A stretch of 25,756 bases of DNA, taken from NCBI GenBank assembly GCA_036985855.1, contig BTQL01000030.1, forward strand, positions 1 through 25,756, read 5' to 3'. Positions 6,868 to 14,625 of the stretch are shown here, piece after piece. The notes beneath the pieces are model-generated. The model was not told the DNA's origin. It ran no database searches and saw nothing but the letters and a program-made list of their open reading frames with translations. The stretch's first letter is position 1; the number at the start of each line of letters is the position of its first letter. The DNA comes from B3-G11 sp036985855 (lineage in GTDB: Bacteria; Actinomycetota; Acidimicrobiia; Spongiisociales; UBA5794). A program made the position numbers and the translations under genes.

Positions 6868-6883
6868 CAAAGCGAGAGCTTTG
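6868..6883. repeat. Small hairpin CAAAGC-GAGA-GCTTTG
   Basis: A 6-bp perfect stem with a 4-nt loop in the oppA-oppB gap, between the large palindrome and the possible oppB promoter. Function unclear. Confidence 0.3.
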
Positions 6884-6930
6884 TCACGGGTATCAGGCGC
6901 CGGGCATCAAATAGGTGACAGCCCGAATGT

Positions 6931-6960
6931 GAAGAGGGAGCCCCTGGGGGCTCCCTCTTC
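6931..6960 (-). terminator. Perfect palindrome between oppA and oppB (partial terminator or mRNA stabiliser)
   Basis: A 14-bp perfect stem (6931-6944 with 6947-6960) around TG, very GC-rich in its core, lies 32 bases past the oppA stop. No clear T-run follows on the minus strand, so complete termination is doubtful. In binding-protein-dependent importers such intercistronic hairpins commonly protect the upstream mRNA and keep binding protein in excess over permeases; that role is inferred here. Confidence 0.65.
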
Positions 6961-6991
6961 TACGTTTGCACATAGCGTGAAACGGCTTGGA

Positions 6992-8851
6992 TCAACTCTC
7001 GAGGTCGACCCTCCACCAGTTCTCTATGTTCCAGGTATGGCCGGCCTGGGTCGGGTTGTGCTTGAAACCACCGATCTCGTCCGCCCACACGGCAGCCGTC
7101 GACAGACGGGCATAGAGTGGGAAAATGACGAGCTCATCGGCAAGGATCTGCTCTGCCTCTTTGATGAGTGTAATCAACTCGCCCTCATCTACCGTCGCGT
7201 TCATCGCGTCGCGCACCTCGGCGAACCGAGCTGAAGCGGCGTTCTTCACGCTCGACTCGTTCGAGTCTGCGTAGATGGCGTTGTCGCCCTCATACTCAGA
7301 CGCGTCGAGCTCGGACGTGCCCCAACGGTAGTAGTTCTGACCGAGCGGTGGCGGACCCTCTGGATCGAAGACATCGTGGATGCTCACAAGTCCTGAAAGG
7401 CCAGGCGAACCAACCCATGCCCACTCACCAAGGTCCCAGGTGCCGGCGTCAAGCCACTCACCGAAGAACACAGACGAGTCCTGCAGGTCATTCTCATACG
7501 GGATGCCCGTTGTATCGAACATGCCGACGAACAGCTCTGACATCTTCACGCGGGCGTCGTTGTTCGACGTTGTGGAGAAGACGACGGAGCACTCGACGCC
7601 GAGCTCTTCGACCGCAGCAGCGTATTCCTCGATGGCTGCCGCCACGTCAGGCCTGTACTGCGACCAAGCGGCCTGGGAGAGCGTGGGTGAGAACGCATCG
7701 ACATACGAATCAAGCGGCTCGACCTGACCGGCAAGGATCTCATCCGTGAGGATGGTCTTGTTGATCGTGTGAGCAATTGCCTTGCGCATGTTCAAGCTCT
7801 CGTTACACGAGTTCGGGTTGCGCTCGAAGCGCTTCTGGCCGAACTGGAAGTTCAAGTGCTCCCAGATTGGACCTGAGAGAACCTCCACACGAGCGCCGTC
7901 CGGCTCGAGAGCCTGGAGCGTTTCGATGGTCTCGGAGTTCGGATCGGGCTGAATGACATCGACTTCACGGGCCTTGAAGGCGGTGATGATCGATTCAGAC
8001 TCAGGAATGAACTTCCAGGTCACGCTGTCGAGATACGGCAGTTGCTGGCCTGTCTCGGCATCGGTCTTCCAGTAGTTGTCGTTCCTGACAACGGTGAGGA
8101 ACTCGCCCTGTGCCCACTCATCGAAGATGAACGGACCGGCCGATGGCCACATCGTGTCGTTCCAGTCATCGAGGAAGGTCGCGGGATCAATCGCGTGAGC
8201 CGGAAGGATGAGTCCGAAGATGAGGTCGAACTGGACAGTCGGAGCTGCGAGCGTGTACTCGAAGGTCTTGTCCCCAACGACCACCGAATCCGGGTCGATG
8301 TCCTCATAGATTGTCTTGCTGATCGGAAGGTCCGGATTCATGATGATGTCGTAGGTGAACTTGAAGTCGTTACCCGAAATCGGGGTCTTGTCTTCCCACA
8401 CCGCGTCATCACGGATCTGGTACTTCACGGTCATGGTGCCATCGTCATTGACAACGACTCCTCCATTGGCAACCGTCGGGAGTTGTGTCACAAGCTCAGG
8501 GATGAGCTCGAGCGTGAACCCGTCGATCTCCTGGACACCGGCCCAGTAGGCCTGCCCGATGATCGCGACAATAAAGTTGTCTCCACCCGGTGCAAACCCG
8601 TTCAGAGTCGGGGGTTCCTGGCCATCAGCGATAATCGCCTCGCCACCATACGGACGCTCAAGCTTGGGCTCCGTGGTCGTGGTGGTTGCAGGCGCTTCCG
8701 TCGTTGTTGTTGTGTCTTCAGCCGCTTTCGTCGTGGTCGTGGTGTCCTCGGCGCCGCCCTCTTCGGACGACGAGCATGCTGCCGCTACAAGAGCGAAAGC
8801 AATGAGAAGTACCATGAACGCGACCTTGCGGCTATGCAACAGTCGATTCAA
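6992..8851 (-). CDS. oppA: Peptide-binding lipoprotein OppA (SBP family 5)
   Basis: 619 aa. TTG start with GGAGG seven bases upstream; the next codons give a normal lipoprotein signal: basic MNRLLHSRKV, hydrophobic core, and a lipobox ending Ala-Ala-Ala-Cys with Cys26 as lipidation site. Residues about 36-62 are a low-complexity Thr/Glu/Ala linker that would hold the receptor off the membrane. The remainder is SBP_bac_5: YGGEAIIADG, WSAGPF-like WPSAGPFIFDEW, ALAPTVQFDLIF-type strands and the LEPDGARVEVLSGPIWEHLN region. It captures peptides outside the cell for OppBCDF. First gene of the opp cluster, 52 bases after secG on the same strand, so it may be read through from secG. Ligand unknown. 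Confidence 0.93.
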   Translation of the reverse strand: MNRLLHSRKVAFMVLLIAFALVAAACSSSEEGGAEDTTTTTKAAEDTTTTTEAPATTTTTEPKLERPYGGEAIIADGQEPPTLNGFAPGGDNFIVAIIGQAYWAGVQEIDGFTLELIPELVTQLPTVANGGVVVNDDGTMTVKYQIRDDAVWEDKTPISGNDFKFTYDIIMNPDLPISKTIYEDIDPDSVVVGDKTFEYTLAAPTVQFDLIFGLILPAHAIDPATFLDDWNDTMWPSAGPFIFDEWAQGEFLTVVRNDNYWKTDAETGQQLPYLDSVTWKFIPESESIITAFKAREVDVIQPDPNSETIETLQALEPDGARVEVLSGPIWEHLNFQFGQKRFERNPNSCNESLNMRKAIAHTINKTILTDEILAGQVEPLDSYVDAFSPTLSQAAWSQYRPDVAAAIEEYAAAVEELGVECSVVFSTTSNNDARVKMSELFVGMFDTTGIPYENDLQDSSVFFGEWLDAGTWDLGEWAWVGSPGLSGLVSIHDVFDPEGPPPLGQNYYRWGTSELDASEYEGDNAIYADSNESSVKNAASARFAEVRDAMNATVDEGELITLIKEAEQILADELVIFPLYARLSTAAVWADEIGGFKHNPTQAGHTWNIENWWRVDLES

Positions 8852-8903
8852 TTTCTGCCTCCTAGTTAGCGCTGGTTCTGCGCATTGCTCCCGGCCCTAA
8901 GGC

Positions 8904-9140
8904 TCAGGACGCCAAAATCCACGTCAATGAGAACGTGGTGATGGTGAACAGGACCCCCAAGATCACCGTGAGGCGATCCAGGTTCTTCTCGACCACAGTC
9001 GAGCCACCTACGTTTCCACTACTCATACCACCACCGAACATGTCGGCCATGCCGCCTCCCTTGCCCGCGTGAAGCAGGATCAGAAAGATCAGACTGAGTG
9101 ATACGAGAAGATGGAGAACCGCGAAGATTCCATCCAACAA
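8904..9140 (-). CDS. secG: Protein translocase subunit SecG
   Basis: About 78 aa. Start set at TTG 9140 (TTG at 9137 is equally possible) because AAAGG lies nine bases upstream and the protein then has the usual SecG size; the frame opens earlier at 9176. Two hydrophobic helices (about 4-26 and 53-75) flank the conserved glycine-rich loop LLHAGKGGGMADMFGGGMSS. SecG assists SecA-driven export through SecYE. Its place after the glycolytic genes is typical of actinobacteria, although gpmA and a 133-aa gene intervene here. Confidence 0.92.
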   Translation of the reverse strand: MLDGIFAVLHLLVSLSLIFLILLHAGKGGGMADMFGGGMSSGNVGGSTVVEKNLDRLTVILGVLFTITTFSLTWILAS

Positions 9141-9195
9141 TGTACGAACCCTTTCTCGCAGTGAACCCGTGCACAATACGGGTCCAACCGCAGGA

Positions 9196-9224
9196 AGTAT
9201 GGCGAGCGACGAGCGCTACCGCAA
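9196..9224 (-). promoter_or_regulatory. Weak candidate promoter upstream of secG
   Basis: Minus-strand TTGCGG (9219-9224), a 17-bp spacer, then CATACT (9196-9201), in the 165-bp gap between gpmA and secG. It could drive secG and perhaps oppA. Downstream, ACCCGT/ACGGGT (with a 7-nt loop) forms a small hairpin in the leader near 9167-9185. Motif match is modest. Confidence 0.25.
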
Positions 9225-9305
9225 CTGCAACCGGAGCGCGCACCGCACAACCCAGAGCTTCCAAGGGCTTTCAGCCATCAGACGCGCCGTGCACGGCGGT
9301 CCGTT

Positions 9306-10058
9306 TCAGCCGGCTTGTTTCGCGACCGCGGCGGCCGCGGCAGCGACAGCATCCGGATCGCCGAGGTACCGAGCCGAGACGACGGACAGATCGTTGTCGA
9401 ATTCGTAGAGGCGCGGCATTCCTGTCGGGATGTTGAGCTCAGGAATCGCAGACTCTGAGATGCCGTCGAGATGCATGACGAGTGCACGCAGGCTGTTCCC
9501 GTGTGCAACGACAAGCGTCGTTCTCCCTACGGCGAGATCGGGAATGATCGCGTCATACCAGTACGGCAGCATCCGATCAACGACATCGGCCAGGCACTCC
9601 GTGGCAGGCAACTGTTCCCGTGCAAGGGACCCGTATCGACGATCATGGACCGGGTGCCGCTCATCACTCAACGCAAGTGCCGGCGGAGGTGTTGCGTATG
9701 ACCTGCGCCAAATGTGAACCTGGTCGAGCCCATACTTGTCGGCGGTTTCCTTCTTGTTCAAGCCCTGTAACGCTCCGTAGTGACGCTCGTTGAGTCGCCA
9801 GTGTCGAGACACGGGAAGCCATGACATGCCCATCTCTTCAAGGCACAGGTTGGCCGTAGCGATAGCCCTCACGAGAACACTCGTATGCACGACATCGAGT
9901 GCAAGTCGCTGCTCGGACATCACACGACCGGCATCACGCGCCTCACTCTCACCCCTGCTCGACAGTGCGATGTCGGTCCATCCGGTAAAGATGTTCTCGA
10001 GATTCCAGACACTCTCTCCGTGACGAAGCAGTACGAGTTTCGTGGGCTCCGTCATCAT
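9306..10058 (-). CDS. gpmA: 2,3-bisphosphoglycerate-dependent phosphoglycerate mutase
   Basis: 250 aa. Interconverts 3- and 2-phosphoglycerate in lower glycolysis. Catalytic histidine in LVLLRHGESVWN (His13), substrate loop NIFTGWTDIALSSRGESEA, the proton donor region RLNERHYGALQGLNKKETA and the second catalytic histidine in LVVAHGNSLRAL. The length matches the dPGM family (about 249). The start is the first of two ATGs; it overlaps the stop of the upstream 133-aa gene (ATGA), so the two are translationally coupled. The C-terminus is an alanine-rich tail. It sits between tpiA and secG, extending the glycolytic cluster. Confidence 0.95.
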   Translation of the reverse strand: MMTEPTKLVLLRHGESVWNLENIFTGWTDIALSSRGESEARDAGRVMSEQRLALDVVHTSVLVRAIATANLCLEEMGMSWLPVSRHWRLNERHYGALQGLNKKETADKYGLDQVHIWRRSYATPPPALALSDERHPVHDRRYGSLAREQLPATECLADVVDRMLPYWYDAIIPDLAVGRTTLVVAHGNSLRALVMHLDGISESAIPELNIPTGMPRLYEFDNDLSVVSARYLGDPDAVAAAAAAVAKQAG

Positions 10059-10456
10059 CCCAGCGTACCGTCGTAGGTGTCCGGTGGCGTGTCGTCGAAG
10101 TCTTTCTGACGGACGCGCCATGTAGGTGTGCGGAGTCCCGACCACTGGTTCCGCTCGGGACGCAGGACACCTTCCTCCCCGAGAGGAAGAAGCCCGACGT
10201 GTTCTCCCCCGCACGATCTGATCGCCACACCAAAGATCGCACATCCGAAATGGAGGGGATCTTCGTCGAATGTCGAGAGGGTCATGGACACTCTCGCCCT
10301 GCCGGAGTCGAGATCAGCGCCAGCCTCGATTCCGCGTACGACATCAGCCTGGTGCAATATTTCGAAGACGGCATCGATGTGCTCACCGAGCTCTTCATCG
10401 GTCCACCCGATTCGACGTACGATATCGAATTCACATGCAAGCCGGTATGTCCCCAT
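10055..10456 (-). CDS. Hypothetical protein coupled to gpmA
   Basis: 133 aa, ATG start; function not recognised. It begins 37 bases after tpiA and its stop overlaps the gpmA start, so it is part of the glycolytic operon. There is no signal peptide, membrane segment or repeat. The first 80 residues look like a compact alpha/beta unit: a strand (YRLACEFDIV), a helix (TDEELGEHIDAVFEILHQA), then GADLDSGRARVSMTLSTFDE and a second helix with FGCAIFGVAIRSCGGEH. The order resembles small actinobacterial proteins in which a D-x-x-x-G-R-V strand precedes an alanine-rich helix, but I cannot name a family. The last third is polar and rich in Arg, Asp and Pro (RNQWSGLRTPTWRVRQKDF). Coding evidence rests on the tight coupling and sensible composition. 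Confidence 0.75.
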   Translation of the reverse strand: MGTYRLACEFDIVRRIGWTDEELGEHIDAVFEILHQADVVRGIEAGADLDSGRARVSMTLSTFDEDPLHFGCAIFGVAIRSCGGEHVGLLPLGEEGVLRPERNQWSGLRTPTWRVRQKDFDDTPPDTYDGTLG

Positions 10457-10492
10457 GAGACCAGCCTACTTCTACCGAACCGGCCTCTGCCA

Positions 10493-11257
10493 TCAGACCC
10501 AATACCGAATGACCGAGGCGAACATGTCGGGATCCAGCGAGGCACCTCCGACGAGTCCTCCGTCGATGTTCTTCTTCGCCATTAGATCTGCGACATTTCC
10601 CGGATTGACCGATCCGCCGTAGAGTATCCGCGTCGAATCCGCTGCCAGTCCTGCAGCATCCCTGATCTCGTCCCTGACGAATGAGCACATCGCTTCGGCA
10701 TCGTCCGCGCTGGCGGTCCTTCCGGTTCCGATGGCCCAGATGGGCTCGTACGCGATGACGATGGACGCAACGGTTTCCGGATCGAGTCCTGCGATCGATG
10801 CCTTCACCTGTGAGCCGATCCGTGCCTCTGCCTCGCCGGCGTCGCGTTCGTCATCCGTCTCACCAACACAGACGATTGGAGTCATGCCTGAGGCGACGAC
10901 TGCCTTCGCTTTCTTGTTGACGACTTCATCGGTCTCACCGAAGAGCTGACGGCGTTCTGAATGCCCAACGAGCACATAACGAACGCTGAGCTTGTGAAGC
11001 ATTGAAGCCGAAACCTCTCCCGTGAACGCTCCGCTGTCGTGCCAATCGAGGTTCTGAGCTCCGAGCTTGATCGAGAGATGGTCCGTCTCGATCACCGTTT
11101 GTGCGGATCGAAGTGCCGTGAACGGTGGGCATACGACAACATCGACTCGCTGATAGTCGGCGGGGTCGAGTCTGTAGCTGAGTTTCTGCACCATCTGGAT
11201 CGCTTCGAGGTGAGTCGCGTTCATCTTCCAGTTACCGACGATCAGATCCTTGCGCAT
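10493..11257 (-). CDS. tpiA: Triosephosphate isomerase
   Basis: 254 aa, ATG with AGGAGAGG just upstream. Interconverts dihydroxyacetone phosphate and glyceraldehyde 3-phosphate. The TIM-barrel catalytic set is intact: Lys11 in GNWKMN, His99 in YVLVGHSERRQLFGE, Glu171 in AYEPIWAIGTG, and the phosphate-binding ILYGGSVNPGN and DGGLVGGASLD segments near the end. Length is normal. It follows pgk after a 105-bp gap that contains a hairpin; gap-pgk-tpiA order is conserved in actinobacteria. Confidence 0.97.
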   Translation of the reverse strand: MRKDLIVGNWKMNATHLEAIQMVQKLSYRLDPADYQRVDVVVCPPFTALRSAQTVIETDHLSIKLGAQNLDWHDSGAFTGEVSASMLHKLSVRYVLVGHSERRQLFGETDEVVNKKAKAVVASGMTPIVCVGETDDERDAGEAEARIGSQVKASIAGLDPETVASIVIAYEPIWAIGTGRTASADDAEAMCSFVRDEIRDAAGLAADSTRILYGGSVNPGNVADLMAKKNIDGGLVGGASLDPDMFASVIRYWV

Positions 11258-11328
11258 GGCAACCTCTCCTAACTCATGGACATCTATGGACGGCGGTTCG
11301 CCGACAGCCTGCTGAGACGCGTCGTCGG

Positions 11329-11351
11329 TTGTCGCCTGGGGAGAGCGACAA
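11329..11351. repeat. Hairpin in the pgk-tpiA gap
   Basis: TTGTCGC (11329-11335) and GCGACAA (11345-11351) pair around a 9-nt loop between pgk and tpiA. It lacks a T-run, so transcript processing or partial attenuation is more likely than termination. Confidence 0.4.
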
Positions 11352-11362
11352 GCGATCCGTAC

Positions 11363-12559
11363 TCAATCTTCGGCATTTGGTCGACGTTTCAAGATCTCGA
11401 CTCCCGGGAGCTCTGCTCCCTCCAGCATTGCCAGTCCTGCCCCGCCCCCGCTCGACACATGGGAGATGTCCTGCTCCCTGTTGAGCATTCGTATAGCGGC
11501 GACGGAGTCGCCTCCTCCAACAACGGTGTATCCGTCACAAGAAGCAATGCTATCGGCAACACCAGCCGTGCCGGCTCGGAAAGCCTCCCATTCGAATACG
11601 CCCATTGGTCCGTTCCAGAACACAGATTCGGCCTCGTGAATGGCGTTCGAGAATTGTTCGATTGATTCCGGACCGATGTCGAGGCCGATGGTCTTTGGCC
11701 GAATCTCAGCCACGGGAACGGTTTCGTGTCGCGCGTTGGACGCGAAGGTGTCGGCCGCCACGATGTCCGTTGGCAGAACGATCTTGTCTCCGTTTTCAGA
11801 TGCGAGAAGAGCCTCGACCGTGTCGATCATGGACTCCTCGACGAGCGAGTCGCCGACCGCATATCCAGACGCTTGAAGGAGCGTGAAACACATGCCGCCA
11901 CCGATGAGCATCAGATCGACCTTCGGAAGAAGATTCTCTATCGCTGCAAGTTTGTCGGAAATCTTCGCTCCCCCCATCACGACGACATACGGGCGCTCAG
12001 TGTCGACGAGCAGCCGATCGAAAGCGGCGATCTCAGACTGGAGAAGACGGCCAGCTGCCGAAGGAAGGCGTTGTGCTACGCCGACATTCGAGGCATGGAC
12101 TCTGTGCGCTGTCCCGAAGGCATCATCGACGAACACATCCGCGAGATCGGCGAACCCATCTGCAAGCGCAGGGTCATTCCTCGTCTCGCCCGGCTCGAAG
12201 CGCGTATTCTCGAGAACGACAACGGTCCCCGCCGGGGCGGCCCTGACGGCAGCCTCGACGTGGGAACCTGTGACTCCAGGAGCCATCATCGTGTCGAAAC
12301 CACCGAGGTGGGCGAGCGTCTCAGCCACTGGACCCATCGACAGGGACGGGTCGTAGCCCTGAGGCCGGCCAAGATGACTCGCAACGACGACTCGCTTCGC
12401 CTTGCCAAGGAGTTCCTCGATGGTCCCAAGGCTTGCCGTGATTCGAAACGTATCCGCCACGACTCCATCCACAAGGGGAACATTGAGATCGGAGCGCACG
12501 AGAACGGTGCTTTCCGACAGTTCGAGCGAGTCGATCGTACGAAGAGGCTCCTCAGCCAA
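11363..12559 (-). CDS. pgk: Phosphoglycerate kinase
   Basis: 398 aa. Transfers phosphate between 1,3-bisphosphoglycerate and ADP, producing ATP. N-domain substrate motifs STVLVRSDLNVPL and VVASHLGRPQGYDPSLS, the VVVMGGAKISDKLAAIENLL hinge region, and C-domain nucleotide motifs SVFWNGPMGVFEWEAF and GYTVVGGGDSVAAI followed by HVSSGGGAGLAMLEG are present. The last reads SSGGGA where many homologues have STGGGA. The start is a TTG that overlaps the gap stop by eight bases; it gives the family's N-terminus, and coupling explains the lack of a strong ribosome-binding site. Confidence 0.96.
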   Translation of the reverse strand: MAEEPLRTIDSLELSESTVLVRSDLNVPLVDGVVADTFRITASLGTIEELLGKAKRVVVASHLGRPQGYDPSLSMGPVAETLAHLGGFDTMMAPGVTGSHVEAAVRAAPAGTVVVLENTRFEPGETRNDPALADGFADLADVFVDDAFGTAHRVHASNVGVAQRLPSAAGRLLQSEIAAFDRLLVDTERPYVVVMGGAKISDKLAAIENLLPKVDLMLIGGGMCFTLLQASGYAVGDSLVEESMIDTVEALLASENGDKIVLPTDIVAADTFASNARHETVPVAEIRPKTIGLDIGPESIEQFSNAIHEAESVFWNGPMGVFEWEAFRAGTAGVADSIASCDGYTVVGGGDSVAAIRMLNREQDISHVSSGGGAGLAMLEGAELPGVEILKRRPNAED

Positions 12560-13634
12560 GCTTGCGTACCAGGTCGACGAGGCGGCTCGAGTAACCCCAC
12601 TCGTTGTCGTACCAACCGAACACCTTCACCATCGATCCGGACACGATCGTCGCATCACCATCGATGATCACGGAGTGCGGGTCTCCAACGATATCACTCG
12701 AAACGATGGGATCTTCGGTGTAGGCCATGATCCCAGCAAGCTCACCCTCAGACGCTGCTTTGAGCACCCCGTTCACTTCCTCGAGGGTCACGTCCCTGCT
12801 CACATTCACGACAAGGTCTGTGATCGAACCGTCTACAACCGGAACCCTGAGAGCCTTGGCCTCGAGTTTTCCGTCCAGCTCGGGCATCACCTTGCCAACG
12901 GCCACTGCCGCGCCTGTGGATGTTGGAATGATGTTCTGTGCTGCTGCACGTGCCCGCCTCGGATCCGAGTGGATCACGTCTGAGAGGCTCTGATCGTTCG
13001 TATATGCATGGATGGTCGTGAACATGCCCTGTTCGATGCCGAACGAGTCGTGCAGTACCTTGGCCATCGGCGTGACACAGTTCGTCGTGCACGATGCGTT
13101 TGAGATGATGCGGTGATTTTCGAGATCGAGAGCATCGTCGTTGACTCCAAGAACGATCGAAACATCTGGGTCACCCATGGGAGCGGTCACAACGACGTAC
13201 TTGGCACCGGCTCTCAGATGTTTCGAGGCCGAATCATGCGTCCGAAACACACCTGTGGATTCGATCACGACGTCGACACCGAGTTCGCCCCAGGGCAGCG
13301 CCTCGGGATCACGCTCGGCGAAAACCTTGAATCGATCGCCGTCTACGACGATGTCGCCGTCTACGACCTCAACCGAACCCGGGAATCGCCCATGGACCGA
13401 GTCGTACTTGAGCAGGTTCGCATTCGCCTCAACATCACCGAGATCATTGATTGCCACGATATCGATACCCGACATGGCCGACACGATGTTGCCCCAGGCG
13501 GCAGAAATCGAGTCCGCATCCGTTATGTCGATTCCGACAAGCGCCTTCCGCAGGTCCCCCGCGACGTTCGCCCCCTTTGCGGCACGGAAAAAGTTCCGTC
13601 CGATCCGCCCGAATCCGTTGATCGCTACCTTCAT
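12552..13634 (-). CDS. gap: Glyceraldehyde-3-phosphate dehydrogenase with N-terminal insertion
   Basis: 360 aa from ATG 13634, preceded by AGGAG. Oxidises glyceraldehyde 3-phosphate to 1,3-bisphosphoglycerate with NAD. The nucleotide-binding start KVAINGFGRIGRNFFRAA is canonical, as are the active-site SNASCTTNC (Cys182), His209 in FTTIHAYTNDQ and the C-terminal SMVKVFGWYDNEWGYSSRL. The family is normally about 330-337 aa. The excess is a segment at about residues 20-56, between the first Rossmann helix and strand IDIVAINDL, where homologues have only four or five residues. Asp64 (AIND) suggests NAD rather than NADP use. The reading frame is continuous and all catalytic residues remain, so the enzyme is probably active. 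Confidence 0.95.
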   Translation of the reverse strand: MKVAINGFGRIGRNFFRAAKGANVAGDLRKALVGIDITDADSISAAWGNIVSAMSGIDIVAINDLGDVEANANLLKYDSVHGRFPGSVEVVDGDIVVDGDRFKVFAERDPEALPWGELGVDVVIESTGVFRTHDSASKHLRAGAKYVVVTAPMGDPDVSIVLGVNDDALDLENHRIISNASCTTNCVTPMAKVLHDSFGIEQGMFTTIHAYTNDQSLSDVIHSDPRRARAAAQNIIPTSTGAAVAVGKVMPELDGKLEAKALRVPVVDGSITDLVVNVSRDVTLEEVNGVLKAASEGELAGIMAYTEDPIVSSDIVGDPHSVIIDGDATIVSGSMVKVFGWYDNEWGYSSRLVDLVRKLG

Positions 13635-13650
13635 CCGTCGCTCCTGATCG

Positions 13651-14625
13651 TCATGGTGTGATTGTCTCGAGTGCTTCACCGAGCTTCTTTGGATCATGGC
13701 TGGGCCTCGGATCCCGCTCGTCCACGAGATCGGATATGACTAGATCCGCGCCGTACGTTGCGGTCAAATCGCGGTCGAAGTCAATCCTGTCCAACGGTGA
13801 AACAACGGCAATCTCACTGCTGTTCGCGACGATAGTACGGGGTGGGCGCACTCCGGTCAGCCGCAGGAGAGCCTCGAGATGATCGATTCCGTCCATCCCC
13901 AATGTCTCACCGTCCTGAGTGACGATGTTGGCAACGTAGACGAGATGGGACTGACTGCGATTGATCGCTTCCGTGATCCCGGGAACGCGCATCGCTGCGA
14001 TCGTCGAAGTCATCAAGCTCCCCGGACCGAGGATGATCTCGTCGGCCATCTCGATCGCCTCGATTGCCCGCGGTGTGGGTGCGGCGGATTCCGGTCGTAC
14101 ACGAATCCTGTCGATCGGCCCACGATGCAGTGATACTGCGACCTGCCCGCTGACGATCTCATCTCCGGACTCGATCTCGAGCTCGAGGTGATCCCGACTG
14201 GCGGGGATGACGGATCCTCTGGCACCGAGAAGACGCTCGGCTCGAATCAGCGCCTCTTCGAAGGAGCCCTCGATGTCTGCCAGGCCCGCGAGGATCAAGT
14301 TGCCGAGCGAATGACCGGCAACATCAGCACCCTCGAACCGGTAGACGAACAGTTCTTTCCAGATGGAATCCCCCGGCGTGAGGGCGAGCAGACACTTGCG
14401 AATGTCACCGGGAGGTGGAATGTCGAGACCCGGCGCGAGTCTGCCGCTCGATCCACCGTCGTCTGCCACTGTCACGATCGCGTCGACTCTCCCCGCGTAA
14501 GCAAGGACCGCTTTGAGCACGCGCGACAGGCCCTGGCCTCCACCGATCGCCACCACGCTGGGTCCGTCGAGGACGCTCTCGAGCTTGTCGACCAGAACAG
14601 ATGGCTCGGTTTCCATCCGACCCAT
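13651..14625 (-). CDS. yvcK: Gluconeogenesis factor YvcK/CofD-like protein
   Basis: 324 aa. YvcK-family proteins (2-phospho-L-lactate transferase fold) bind UDP-sugars and influence carbon use and cell-wall synthesis. Family motifs are VVAIGGGQGLSRVLK, TVADDGGSSGRLAPGLDIPP with GDIRKCLLAL, GHSLGNLILAGL and EIILGPGSLMTSTIAAM. The start overlaps the rapZ stop by one base (TGATG). In most actinobacteria whiA follows; here the gap gene starts after only 16 bases. Role in this organism is inferred from the family. Confidence 0.93.
   Translation of the reverse strand: MGRMETEPSVLVDKLESVLDGPSVVAIGGGQGLSRVLKAVLAYAGRVDAIVTVADDGGSSGRLAPGLDIPPPGDIRKCLLALTPGDSIWKELFVYRFEGADVAGHSLGNLILAGLADIEGSFEEALIRAERLLGARGSVIPASRDHLELEIESGDEIVSGQVAVSLHRGPIDRIRVRPESAAPTPRAIEAIEMADEIILGPGSLMTSTIAAMRVPGITEAINRSQSHLVYVANIVTQDGETLGMDGIDHLEALLRLTGVRPPRTIVANSSEIAVVSPLDRIDFDRDLTATYGADLVISDLVDERDPRPSHDPKKLGEALETITP

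Noticed and set aside
9141..9305. Riboswitch or small RNA in the gpmA-secG gap
   Set aside because: Only a 6-bp hairpin and a weak promoter-like motif are seen, and no known riboswitch core is recognisable.
11726..12667. 313-codon plus-strand frame opposite pgk
   Set aside because: It is the antisense of a well-conserved pgk and has no domain motifs.
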